Shown piece after piece: positions 36,560-46,900 of a DNA stretch of 64,000 nucleotides. The notes beneath the pieces are model-generated. The model saw only the letters and a program-made list of their open reading frames with translations. It was not told where the DNA came from and searched no databases. Position 1 is the stretch's first letter, and each line of letters begins with the position of its first letter. Where the stretch lies: contig OZ020517.1 of assembly GCA_963971425.1 (NCBI GenBank), positions 29,902,668 to 29,966,667 of the forward strand, written 5' to 3'. The position numbers and the translations under genes are program-made. This DNA is from Bryoerythrophyllum caledonicum (Eukaryota; Streptophyta; Bryopsida; Pottiales; Pottiaceae).

Positions 36560-37504
36560 TTAACCCCTAAAGGCCCAAGGCATTTTCACACCAAAAACAC
36601 TTCGAAACTGCTCCTTCTCGTGCAAGGAGGAATGAGGTAATCAAAACAATTTATTTCTATATCTAATCTTAGGATCTAAATTAAGTCTTATTCTTTAACA
36701 TCCTCACAAAATTTCATAAACTTTGATCGCACAGATTGAAAGATTATTGTGTTTGACATAGAGAAATTTGTTCTTTTTCTTCCCTGCTTTGAGTGGATCA
36801 GCAGACTTTGACTACACTTGGTGTCAAATTTTTGCACTACATAAGGTCTGAAAACATTACCATCATGTTAATCATGATGTTATTCCCTTGCACATTAAGT
36901 TTTAGAGGTAGAGAAGGGGTGTAGCGTATTCAAAACAAATGTGCAAGGAGTGGAGGTTCAGAATTTGCCAATTCCCATTTTATTTTTTGTGGACTATATA
37001 TGTTTTAGAATGATAATCCAAATGGTCTATTAGAAGGTTTACATCACATTGTGTAGCAAAAAAAAATGTAAGAAATATGAAGATCTCTAGGTTTTATAGG
37101 GAAAAGAAGTTTTTTTTGTACCTTGCCCGACAAAGTGTGACAATGTGCTAAAATATTTGACTTGGATTATCATGCTATTTTCCACTAAAGACAAGAGTTT
37201 TTTTTTACCATATGAAAGGAGATAATATTATTTGCTAGTATTGAAAATCTCACATTCAATAGATTGTCCTAGCAAAGGATTTTACAGTTGCCCGACGTGG
37301 CCGGTGTCCCCATTTGATATTCAAAACCCTATAAATTTTTCATAATATGTTGGATTTGGGAAAAAAACTAGACTCACATGAAGCTTTTAGCAATGTCCAT
37401 CTACAGTAGAAATTTCAGAAAGGAGTGTTATAAATTGACACCATCGGAACCTGCCCAAGCCTCCAAGAGCCCCCCGAGGGCACTCTTGGGCCTTTAGGGG
37501 TTAA
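36560..37504. mobile_element. TTAA-bounded element (family A), best-preserved termini
   Basis: Both ends read TTAACCCCTAAAGGCCCAAG going inward, a perfect 20-base terminal inverted repeat including the TTAA. At 945 bp, its interior is an inverted homologue of 18976-19925 and 22383-23309 (for example CAAAACAAATGTGCAAGGAG). It encodes no protein. Confidence 0.9.
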
Positions 37505-37624
37505 TCCACAAGATTTCACTAAGGTATCCCCTATGGTAACCAATCAAATCCCATAGCCGACACCTATAAAACTAGGGTATATCCAACACACTTCCATCCC
37601 ATAACCACCCATTCAATTTTAAAT

Positions 37625-37862
37625 GGAGGTTTGCTAGTAGTCACGACCCCTTAGTTTTGGTTGAGGCTTATGGGGGGTACCAATTGGCGGCCACCGGCTA
37701 AACATGGCGGCACACTTTGAAATTCATGTCTAATTTATATCTCATTGGAAAAATAAGAAATCACTTGGTTTGAAATTGTGATTCTATTGAATATCACTAA
37801 ACATCAATGTATTAATATTTTTTCTCTCAATATATGCACATTGCTTAACTTGTGGCTTACAT
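37625..37862. repeat. Interspersed repeat X, middle segment (copy 3)
   Basis: It contains TAGTTTTGGTTGAGGCTTAT, then GAAATCACTTGG and ATTCTATTG, shared with 44471-44710 and 48555-48760. It is noncoding. Confidence 0.65.
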
Positions 37863-37872
37863 GGACTTCACC

Positions 37873-39475
37873 GTAACCCCTAAAAGCCCAATGTCCCCTC
37901 GGGGTTTGGGTAAGGTCCCACGATCTCAAGTTTAGGCATGATTTTTTGAGATTTTTTTTGAATGGACAACTTTCGATTAGTTTCCTGTAGACATAATTTT
38001 TTTTGGGTAGAAATCCGACTTACGGTTCAAAAGATATAGACTTTTTCAATAACATATACAAATAGTGCAGTGGTTTAGTGTGACATATAACAAATAGTGT
38101 AGCAAAACTTTAAATAATTCTAAATTCAATAAAAATTAGAGCTTCTGTTCATTTAAAAAATGGAAATACTATTCTTGGAAAAAAAATGGAAATCCTTGCA
38201 TGAACTTTACGGATTTTCAAATTTTAAAAATATGAGAATGATATGATATATGCAAAACTTGAAGTGTATTGTTAATTCTCAGCACAAAGTTGCATTGAAG
38301 GATTTTGAGGAACATCTTTTACCCCTCTTCTACTTCAAAAATTTGGTGCACATGTGCCTAACATGATCCTTTTAAAATTAAAATTAGAAAATCATAGCAT
38401 GTAGTGCAAAAACTTGCCTTAACCCTTTAGCGCCCAGGAAGCCCAAAATGGGACTCCGGAGGTGCTCAAATTCAATTTGCATAAAATCCATGAGGAACTA
38501 GGCTTCGAGATACAAGGTTCAGATTTGCGCACTCGTTACACGAACACTCTCCAACAATCAGATCATGATTTGGATTTATAGAACTCTTTGGAAAAGCTAG
38601 GAATACAACACAAAATACACCAAATACACTCAAATATAGTGAATACAGTGAATACTATGCTACATACTATGCTGTATTTCACACACATGCACATTGATTT
38701 TGGTCTTAAATTTTGATTGAACTTGGTCTTTAAGACATTCTTCATTGTTTTGTGATTGTTGATCTCTCTCCTCATATACGAAACTTCTGTTTTGATTCGT
38801 ATGAGGTTGAAACATTTTTGTATACAACCAAGTAGAAAAAAGAAAAAAATCACCAATAATTGGGTATAAATATTTTTGTCACACATAATATGTCAATGCA
38901 AAGCTATCAACCTAGTGCACATGTGAACCGCTCTAATTCAAAGTTAAAAAATTCTTACAAGACTCTATTGATAGTTAAAGTAGTACACCCTCCGAATTCC
39001 ACAGTTTTCACTACCAATATACGGTAACTTTAAACACTATAATCTATTCCATCAACGGTTGGATGTTGTGCAAAATTTCCCCAAAGTTGAGATCATGGGT
39101 TAAGTTCAATTTTGTAAGGTTAGATATTAATATTAGTCATTGTATTTCCATCAATTCCGGTTCAAAGAAAAAAATCAGCAAAATTCTTGGTTTCTCCAGA
39201 AAACATCCCTGGGCGCTAAAGGGTTAAGAGGTGGTCAAAGTTTGTTGAAGGTGTTTAGTATGACCTCAAGAAGAGTTCATGCCTCACTTGAAAGCATCTT
39301 TCAATCCGTGCGGTCAAACCAAACAAAAAATTTACCACACAAACTTGTACAATCCCTAGTACAAGATTCTATGGTTAGATGTGTAAAAACTATATTTATT
39401 TGCATTTTGTGTTGAATGCATTGAAAACTGGCAATTTTCAATGGTGCTAAAATGTTGCGGACCCGTAGGGGTTAA
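37873..39475. mobile_element. TTAA-bounded element interrupted by a second one
   Basis: Left end GTAACCCCTAAAAGCCCAAT (first base of the TTAA mutated); right end, read inward, TTAACCCCTACGGGTCC. Family C element 38419-39227 lies inside it at a TTAA. Removing that insert leaves about 0.8 kb in which TGTAGTGCAAAAACTTG on one side and GGTCAAAGTTTG on the other align with contiguous sequence in family A copies. This gives a relative age: outer element first, inner element later. Confidence 0.7.
38419..39227. mobile_element. TTAA-bounded element (family C), nested copy
   Basis: Both ends read TTAACCCTTTAGCGCCCAGG going inward: a perfect 20-base terminal inverted repeat. At 809 bp it is an inverted homologue of 39916-40714. 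The 107-aa minus frame inside (38563-38886) has no domain and is shared with the sister copy only because the DNA is. Confidence 0.9.
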
Positions 39476-39915
39476 CCCACAAGGTTTGAGGCGCACCTGC
39501 CTCTCTGCCTTGCTCCCATCATCGTGTTCTGCATATACTCGACATGACAGCTACTTTTTAACTCCTAGAATCGTACAATTATATTCAGTTGCTCGGTCTC
39601 CAGCTGCCAAAGTATGTCCTGATGAGGCCGTATGACAAAGCGGCATCATGATGCGAGGCAAACGGTCTCCTCTCAAGTGCTGTATCCAAGCCCATCGTAA
39701 GGCCTTACTTGCATTATTTCTAAAATCCGTCACCAACAAATGAAGGATGTTGCTGGCTATGAGGGTACAGCATTGTCATTACAGCCTATAACACCTCATC
39801 CAACATGAACTGCATCATTTGAACATGTGCCCCAACCAATGCCTTTTCCTCTATCATTTCTGAAAATCCTATTGTTGGCCAATACCCAAACAAGTTGTTC
39901 AGTCTCCAAGTTTCA

Positions 39916-40714
39916 TTAACCCTTTACCTCCCAGGGATGTTTCTGGGAAAACCAAGATTTCTGCTGATTTTTTTCTTTGCACCGGATTTGATGGAAATAC
40001 AATGCTTAATTTTGATATCTAACCTAACAAAATTGAACTTAACCCATGACCTGAACCTTGGGGAAATTTTGCACAACATCCAACGGTTGATGGAATAGAT
40101 TATAGTGTTTAAAGTTACCATATACTGGTAGTGAAAACTGTGGATTTTGGAGGGTGCACTACTTTAACCATCACTAGATTCTTGCAAGAATTTTTTAACT
40201 TTGAATAAGAGTGGTTCACATGTGCACTAGGTTGATAGCTTCGCATTGACATGTCATATGCGAGGAAAATATTTATACACAATTATTGGTGATTTTTTTG
40301 CTTTTTTCTACTTGATTGTATACAAAAATGTTCCAGCCTTATACGAATCAAAACGGTAGTTTTGTATGTGAAGAGAGAGATCAACAATCACAAAATAATG
40401 AAGAATGACTCAAAGACAAAGTTCAATCAAAATTTAAGACCAAAACCAATGTGCATGTGTGTGAAATACAACATAGTATGTGGCATGGTATTCACTGTAT
40501 TTAAGAGTATTTGGTGTATTTTGTGTTGTATTCCTAGCTATTCCAAGAGTTCTATAAATCCAAATCATGATCTGATTGTTGGAGAGTGTTTGTGTATTGA
40601 GTGCACAAATCTGAACCTTGTATCTCAAAGCCTAGTTTCTCATGGATTTCATGCAATTTGAGTTTTAACACCTCCGGAGTCCCATTTCGGGCTTCCTGGG
40701 CGCCAAAGGGTTAA
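39916..40714. mobile_element. TTAA-bounded element (family C), inverted sister copy
   Basis: Left end TTAACCCTTTACCTCCCAGG; right end, read inward, TTAACCCTTTGGCGCCCAGG. At 799 bp it is highly similar to 38419-39227 but in the opposite orientation, so the two form a large inverted pair about 690 bp apart. Confidence 0.88.
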
Positions 40715-41863
40715 AAGATGCCATATAACGAAAAACAAACAACATGGATGAATATAAGTTGCACATTTTTAATAAAAAGTAAGGTCCACGGTCAAGAATT
40801 CAAGCAGGACTCAAAAGTATGATTGGCAGTAAAAGGTTGGATAATCATGACTTGCAATATGGAAAACTATTATTAAAAGCCACCATGAATTGCTTTGTGG
40901 CAACTTCAAAAAACCACCATAGAAAACAAAGGAGTCCTCGTAATCGCACAATGGTAAAATTGATGCATCCATTCTTAAAATGATGCAATGTGGGAAACGT
41001 GATGTAACATTTTTAACCTTCCAAAGGAGATTTCTCAATACACTCAGATCATTACACTAAAAATATGTAAAGTAGCATTTCATGATATGAAAGTGCTGTA
41101 ATTTTTTTGCCTTCTTTTAAACGAGTGCACAACTATCAAGATGACGATCATTCTCACTATTGTCAATAAAAATCTTCATCAGAAGTGAGAAATAATTGCA
41201 GTTTCTAATCATACAATGCCACTAAACTCAACATAAATTTCAGTGTACACTGAAAGCAGTGGTTTGCACATGTTAATGAGCAAACTGGGACATTGTTAAA
41301 AGCATCTTCCCATGAAAGGATGCTGCAATGCCAACCAACAAAGAGATACCATACAATTTGTATAGAATCCAGAGGTAGGGGCAAACATGGGAAGAGAAAT
41401 GTGAGATACGTTCTATTATTTTCTGAAACACCAACATTAATATGACTTTTAAAATGTCCTACAATCTTGTGTAATAATCATCATGTAAGAGCATTCAAAC
41501 TTCAAAATGCAGGTACAGAACAGCTTAGGTATAGGTTGCAGATTCAGTAACGCAAAGAATGCACATGTTCAAAGCAAAGCGTCCACTGAAACTCAACAAA
41601 CCATACACACGTCTCTGCTCCAGAACTTAATAACACATTTTCAAATCTTGGTCATTGTTATTCCTCCAAACCACCGAAGATGATCACTTTCCTGTTTATT
41701 CCAAGCTCCCACTACAGCTCAAGTGTTTATTCTGCAATCAAACCTGGCTAGAATCTGTACAGAGTGTTTTACACGCCCTAAGCAAAATTGTGGACCAATC
41801 TTTGCAACTCACACAAAGTATTATACGCCATGGAAGCTCCAGCTGCGAGTTCGGGCGGTGTGT
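40715..41863. other. AT-rich spacer, 3' flank of AG-peptide gene 2
   Basis: I see no domain-bearing frames. The part next to 41863 presumably carries the 3' untranslated region of the minus-strand gene. Confidence 0.4.
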
Positions 41864-42052
41864 TTACCAGAGCATGCGGCTGCCGACGAAAGCCACCAAC
41901 ATGCCCACGGCGGGCGCCATCAGGGACGGCAACACGGAGAATCCAGCGCTCGTCGGCGCAGGAGCCGGCGCCTGCGCGGTGGCCGACGCCGCCAGGGTGG
42001 AGAGCACGGCCAGGATCACCGCGGCGGAGCTCACCATGCTGCTGGACGCCAT
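41864..42052 (-). CDS. Arabinogalactan peptide (AG-peptide), copy 2
   Basis: A 62-residue protein starts MASSSMVSSAAVILAV. The signal peptide spans about residues 1-26 (ending ATA) and the predicted mature peptide is QAPAPAPTSAG. A hydrophobic tail (LMAPAVGMLVAFVGS) then fits a GPI-anchor signal. It is clearly paralogous to the gene at 34610, with the same strand, MASS start, PAPAPTSAG core and AxGMxxAFV tail, although the codons are more GC-rich here. An acceptor-like AG 14 bases upstream (GATACAG then ACCTC) is in the same place as in copy 1, which argues for a shared leader intron. Overlapping frames of 133-175 residues on both strands are shadows caused by GC content. Confidence 0.88.
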   Translation of the reverse strand: MASSSMVSSAAVILAVLSTLAASATAQAPAPAPTSAGFSVLPSLMAPAVGMLVAFVGSRMLW

Positions 42053-43080
42053 CGGAAGAAGAAGAGGTCTGTATCACGCCAACAGAGACATCAATCGCAA
42101 GCTCAGAGACCTCAGAAGCTCTCAAAGAAGATACACGAACACAAATGACTACATTTTCAGCCTGGAGATACAGTCGGCATAGCTTGTAACACTTCGTCAA
42201 CATGTTTCCAGGAGCATCAGCCTCTGGGAAGAAGACGATCCATGGTTCCGCTCAACACAAAACTGAAAGAGATCGGAGCATGGCGACCACAATCTTAACA
42301 GAGACCACTCCCGGGGAACATAACAAGGCGGCCGCCTTCCTTACAAACTATCTACAGGTTACAGACAGATCCTACGATACAAACCCTGAAGATAGGAAAG
42401 TCCGCCCACGAAAAAAAAAAAAGACAGAGCCTACGCTCTCTGAGACAGAGGAATCCTCCAGAGAGACAACTCAGAGGCCGCCAGTGTTGATCGCTCCGTT
42501 ACCTCGTCTCGAACTAGACATTATACAAACCCCCCAAAAACAAACAAAAAATAAAAACAAAGCTGTTTTCTTAATCAACGTGTATGACACAAAATGCACT
42601 CCCGAAAGAGACCAACTGAACCTTTCTCTGAAGGGGCAGACACGAAACCCAGAACGGATACAACGCTCGTAAAAACACAACGAAGAGCAAGAGGAGAGAC
42701 TCCGAGAATGCATACCAAGAGAGAGATCGATGAGACGGTTACGGGAGCGTGTGAAGAGAGACGAGAGCGAGTCGATAGTGAACTGGGAGTGCGTTTGCAA
42801 CATATAAAGCCTGCAATTGTCTGCAATTGTCTGCCTTGCTTCCTTCCTGGCGCTGCACTCAGCCAGTAACCTGCAACAAACAGTAACAAAAAACAAAAGC
42901 GAAATTTGGGTTTTTTTTTGTTTTTTTTTTTGTTTTTTTACTTCTGTAGTTTGTGCAATTATTTATGAAGAATGGGGTTATGTTGGTTTATTAATCTTTC
43001 CTGAAGTGATTCGGAGAAGGTGCGCACTTGACGGCTCTCGATGCAAGTGCCAGTCGCGAGAGACGATGTTTCCGATGCGA
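42053..43080 (-). promoter_or_regulatory. 5' leader and promoter region of AG-peptide gene 2
   Basis: On the minus strand, CTTTATATG near 42804 is a good TATA-box candidate, putting transcription start around 42770 and a leader of about 0.7 kb, probably with an intron ending at 42067. The numerous frames at 42202-42896 lack domains. Poly-T tracts occupy 42910-42940. Confidence 0.45.
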
Positions 43081-43160
43081 TCAACTGGTTAGAAACCCGG
43101 AGATACCCGGGGATGCCCGGTAGTAGTTAATGGAAAACGTAAAAAAAACCTTGGAGAAGT

Positions 43161-43268
43161 TCATACCACATTTCGACGTAAAAAATGAGAAAAACCTTGG
43201 ACCAGTTGAGAAAAACCTTATACCATCCTCACGTAAAAAAAACCGTGAGGATGAGAAATGTGGTATGA
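43161..43268. repeat. Nested inverted repeat
   Basis: The outer arms TCATACCACATTTC (from 43161) and GAAATGTGGTATGA (43255-43268) enclose the inner arms CATCCTCACG (43224-43233) and CGTGAGGATG (43244-43253). AAAACCTTGGA-type words also recur between them. The two stem pairs would stack in one hairpin. Confidence 0.75.
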
Positions 43269-43312
43269 TTTGTTCCATGTAGCTCTAGCATTAAGTGGTA
43301 ACTGCATTACTG

Positions 43313-43492
43313 TTAAACCCTTCCACGGAACCTTAGAAACAGGGACGTATTTTACTATGTAAGTTTTTGAAAAAAAATGTATGAAAGTTTAGCAAGACTT
43401 ATACCTTCGGACTCAACTAACATCTTTCATGTGGAGGTTATTTCCATATCTGAACCTTGTCATGTGGCCACCTTTAGACGTGGAAGGGTTGG
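43313..43492. mobile_element. TTAA-type MITE related to the hairpin family
   Basis: Starts TTAAACCCTTCCACGGAACC. The right end, read inward, is CCAACCCTTCCACGTCTAAA, so the termini pair over ACCCTTCCACG, though the right TTAA is lost. The interior (ACGTATTTTACTATG, then AGCAAGACTTATACC) matches half of the palindromic element at 18655. Confidence 0.6.
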
Positions 43493-44052
43493 GGGACGAA
43501 ATTAACGTATAAAATCACTTACATTTTAGTTTGAAGTCTGCAAGGCGGTATGGGGTATTATTTTCTTCGAAATATGGTAGGAATACAATTGCAGTGAGAA
43601 ATTCAAGCGTCCGTTGAGTGAAAGGATTGTTGGGTAGGTCCGTTGGTTGCAGTGGTGACCGGGGGAGGCGGTGGCGGGGGCGGGAAGAAGATACTGGGAG
43701 GGGTCCGTTGAGCGGTCGGCCGGTCACCCTCACTTCTCTTGCTATTGGAAATCATGCACCATGATTGCTTGCGGGACCCACACAAGTTGTTGTTGTTTTT
43801 CGTAACTTTTGTAGTTACTTTTTGCTTTTTGGACCTTACCAGTGAAGTTAGGCAGCCCCCAAGCAATGGAGAGGTGATGCTACCACTTGGCATACCCCAC
43901 CTCTAGGAAGAAAAATGAAATCAGGGTTTGAGAAGAGGGGTACGGTATACCCCCATGACCGTCACCTTCGTATCATTGCCATTCTGTATTTGGTCCCAAT
44001 ATCACCCCATATCCGCCCCATTTCTACCGAGTCACTTTTTGACAGCTCCAAA
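43493..44052. other. Spacer and start of repeat X (copy 1)
   Basis: 43600-43740 is GC-rich with overlapping short frames and no domain. From about 43940 the sequence (TATACCCCCATGACCGTCAC, then TGTATTTGGTCCCAAT) matches 48450-48545, the first part of repeat X. Confidence 0.5.
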
Positions 44053-44470
44053 TTAACCCTTTAATGCCAAGCTGGCAATGGATAGGAATTCATGGATGAG
44101 GAGATATCCAATGTGGAGGAAGGGTGGTAGCTCCGCCCGACCTGGATGGTATCTCCCCGTCCGTGAGGTCGACAAGGCAAGACTCTTCCGGCATATCGCC
44201 CGGTAAGGTTTCACTCGCATGTTTGCCCGTGATCAGTTTTTTTTTTTTGAGGTGAAATTATGGTGAGGTGTTTTTGCGGTTAGGTAGCGGGTGCTCCGCT
44301 TGAGGAACGATTCCGTGCAGGGAGGATTTCTTGAAATGAATGGGGATGAAACCTTACCGGGTGTTATGGCGCGACGATCATTTACAAGCGGAATAGATTC
44401 TGAAATGTATCATCTACTACACTTGCATATTGATGGTCACGCAATAGCCAACCCGACATTCTAGGATTAA
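44053..44470. mobile_element. TTAA-bounded element inserted in repeat X
   Basis: Left end TTAACCCTTTAATGCCAAGC; right end, read inward, TTAATCCTAGAATGTCGGGT, with partial pairing. The flanks (GACAGCTCCAAATTAA, then GGCTTACTATTGG) are contiguous across a single TTAA in the copy of repeat X near 48540-48565 (CAGCTCCACATTAAGATCTA). That copy acts as an empty site and shows that TTAA was duplicated on insertion. Confidence 0.8.
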
Positions 44471-45215
44471 GGCTTACTATTGGTCAAGACCCCTAACTTT
44501 TGGTTGGGGCTAATGGGGGGGTAGTTGATGGCAGAAATAGGCTCAACATGGCTTACCACTTTGAAAATTCATAACTAACTCACATCTCATAGGAAAAATA
44601 TGAAACCACTTGGGTTGAGATTGTCATTCTATTGGCTAGCATTGAAAAATGAAGGTATTATTGTTTGGATTCTCCTTACATGCATATTGCTTAAACTATT
44701 GGTCATGGGGGGTATACCTTATCATTGGGATAGATTATATTTTATGGAAAGATCTTTGATTTTGGTGGCTTTGATTCAAGACTCTCGACAACTCACCCAT
44801 TGGGGCCAATGGACAAATTCATTTTAATGCCATGAGTTATGGAAACGGACTCCTTTAGATTAAATTTTGCAAGAATAGGATTTTCGTTAAAGTTAGGAAA
44901 ATACACTAGATAGTCACCCCAAATCTTAGGGTCGTATGTTACTAACTTAGACCACATGCACATGGAGACTTGGCTTGAAAAAGGTGTGGGGGAACTATTG
45001 GTCAACTCTTTGAGAACTTAGGGTACTATGGGGGAGCTTGCATGGGGTAGGGCCCAAAAGCTTTGATTGCCAAACATTCATTGGAGGAGAGAAAAAGGAT
45101 GTGCAATTCCTCATGCTCTCTTTCTTCCTATTTTAAAATCTCATACAGCCTAGCACCATATTCCTCCTAGCTTGCCTCTTCGGGAAGCACTTTCATGAAA
45201 ACTCTAATGTCTAGA
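44471..45215. repeat. Interspersed repeat X (copy 1, continued)
   Basis: It contains the TTTTGGTTGGGGCTAATGGG block shared with 37633 and 48570. From 44930 a block (CTTAGGGTCGTATGTTACTA, then ACCACATGCACATGG) is repeated at 46226. It is noncoding. Confidence 0.6.
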
Positions 45216-45595
45216 AATCCAATGTAATTTCTTCATGTAATTAGACGGTGTGAAATATATATCTGAAAAGTTGGGAATATGATGTAATTTTTGGGAAAAG
45301 GTCTTCCACTTGGTCAGTAGTGTAGTTCCTGTACAACGAACAGCAAAGAACAGCATAGAGCAGACAATGCTAGAGTTGATGCAAGGAATTGTTCTCTCTC
45401 CAGCCTTTGTATGATGAGGTCCAGCTGTGCAAAAGAGCCTAAACTTTGACACTCCACCCAAACTATGATTGAACATGTTTTATTCTGCAAATAATTGGTC
45501 ACTTGAGGAGCTGGCTACACCTCACCACCACCCAAAAAATCTTTAAAAGATAAAACAGAGTTTTCCTGAAAGTAAAGGATCTTTCACCATGAATC
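45216..45595. other. Spacer between copies of repeat X
   Basis: It shows weak similarity to repeat X close to 45555-45595. I see no gene. Confidence 0.35.
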
Positions 45596-45598
45596 TTA

Positions 45599-46225
45599 GG
45601 GGCGGTTTACACTATAGACCAAGAGCCGTGACCAAGGAAAATGGATTAATTCCATGGTCACACTTCATGGTCACACTTCCATGGTCACACTTCAGAAAAA
45701 TGTCATTTTTAAAGCCCTTGGGCCTCTCACTAAGTGTAAACCGAACTTGGACCGGGAGGAATGACCATGTACTAAAAAGTGGGCATGCTGATTTTTTTAA
45801 TGAATGCCTAAAAAGGGCAGTATTTTCTAAAATAACAAAGAAAATAAAACAAGCCAAAAAGACAAAAAGGGTGGCCACCAGTGTATCTACAGTAACGTTG
45901 GGGCCCCTTCCCAAAAAACAAAAAAAAACAAAAAAACAAAAAAAAAACGATTAAAAAAATAGTAAAACTGCATTTCAAGCCCATGGTCCCCTCATTTCAG
46001 CAACGAGAGAACCCATTTAGCCTCTCTCGCCGCAAAATCCGGGGGACCCTCCAACATTATCCATTAGGCCTATTTATAGGCCTTTTGAGGACCTCAACTC
46101 CTTTGGTCACTTTTCTTTTTTCCTCCTAGTGTAAACCCAAGTCATCCCGGGACGAGTTGATGGAGCCAATCACAGATTTAAGAGGGTCATGGGACGAGTT
46201 CTTGGTCCGTAGTGTAAACCGCCCC
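45599..46225. mobile_element. PIF/Harbinger-like (Tourist-type) MITE
   Basis: Terminal inverted repeats GGGGCGGTTTACACTA, then GACCAAGA, match at about 24 of 26 positions at the two ends. The element is flanked by TTA on both sides (45596-45598 and 46226-46228), the 3-base target duplication of PIF/Harbinger transposons. The flanks CACCATGAATC-TTA and TTA-GGGTCTTATG are joined through one TTA at 44930 (CCAAATCTTAGGGTCGTATG), an empty site in the sister copy of the host repeat. At 627 bp it contains an A-rich tract near 45910-45950 and encodes no transposase. Confidence 0.88.
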
Positions 46226-46450
46226 TTAGGGTCTTATGTTAGTAACTGGGACCACATGCACATGGTGACTTGGCTTGGGAAAGGTGTGGGGGAACCACCG
46301 GTCAACCTTTTGGGAACTTGGGGTTCTATGGGGGAGCTTTAGCTTGCATGGGGTAGGAATTTTTGGACGTCTATTCTCGTGCATAAAAAGGTTTTGTCCT
46401 AACTAGCACCATATTCCCCTTCGTACACACTTTCAGGAAAACTCTAACGT
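46226..46450. repeat. Interspersed repeat X (copy 2, tail)
   Basis: It repeats 44930-45215, including ACCACATGCACATGG, GGTGTGGGGGAACCA and AGCACCATATTCC. It was split from its left part by the Harbinger-type MITE. Confidence 0.75.
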
Positions 46451-46900
46451 CCATGTGGTTTACAAAAGAAATTTCCCAAATAAATACAAGATGAGAGTGT
46501 GAAACCCCCAAACGTTTCTAATACAATTGGGACAATATTTCACTTTAAATTCTAAATCTAATACTTGAACTATTGGATATTAATTATTGTTTTTTCCTTC
46601 TTCCTAAAAACCCCATTTTTAGTATTTCTATGATTCAAGATTAAAAGTTATATTCCAAGGTTGAAATTGTAGTTGAAATGCGTCTTTGAAATGAAGTAAT
46701 ACAAACGGAATGATCATTTTTCTTAGTAATGCGGCATTATAAAGCAGTGTATACCATTGCTTTGAGTAATAAGCTTCAAGAAGAAGAGTTACATTGGCCT
46801 TATAGACAAGCATGAATAAGAAGTTTGAGGACATAGATAGCACGCACTACCCCCAATATCTCCTCGGCTAAAAACACTACTATGAGGCTAAATTCTCCAA
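46451..46900. other. 3' flank of the hydroxylase gene
   Basis: AT-rich DNA, presumably including the 3' untranslated region of the minus-strand gene that ends at 46901. Nothing else is recognisable. Confidence 0.45.

Noticed and set aside
38563-40661. Similar frames of about 100 aa in both family C elements (REINNHK, MCMCVKY words)
   Set aside because: The similarity follows from the DNA identity of the two inverted copies. The frames start and end differently and have no domain, so they are not a transposase.
41655-42203. Five overlapping frames of 133-175 aa on both strands across AG-peptide gene 2
   Set aside because: They are shadows of the GC-rich 62-aa gene and its leader, and only the signal peptide and PAPAPTSAG frame has a recognisable architecture.
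42202-42896. Frames of 91-156 aa in the leader region of AG-peptide gene 2
   Set aside because: They have no domain, lie on both strands and fall within the inferred 5' leader.
45589-45954. 121-aa frame with Lys-rich end
   Set aside because: It lies inside the Harbinger-type MITE, and its Lys run comes from an A-rich tract.
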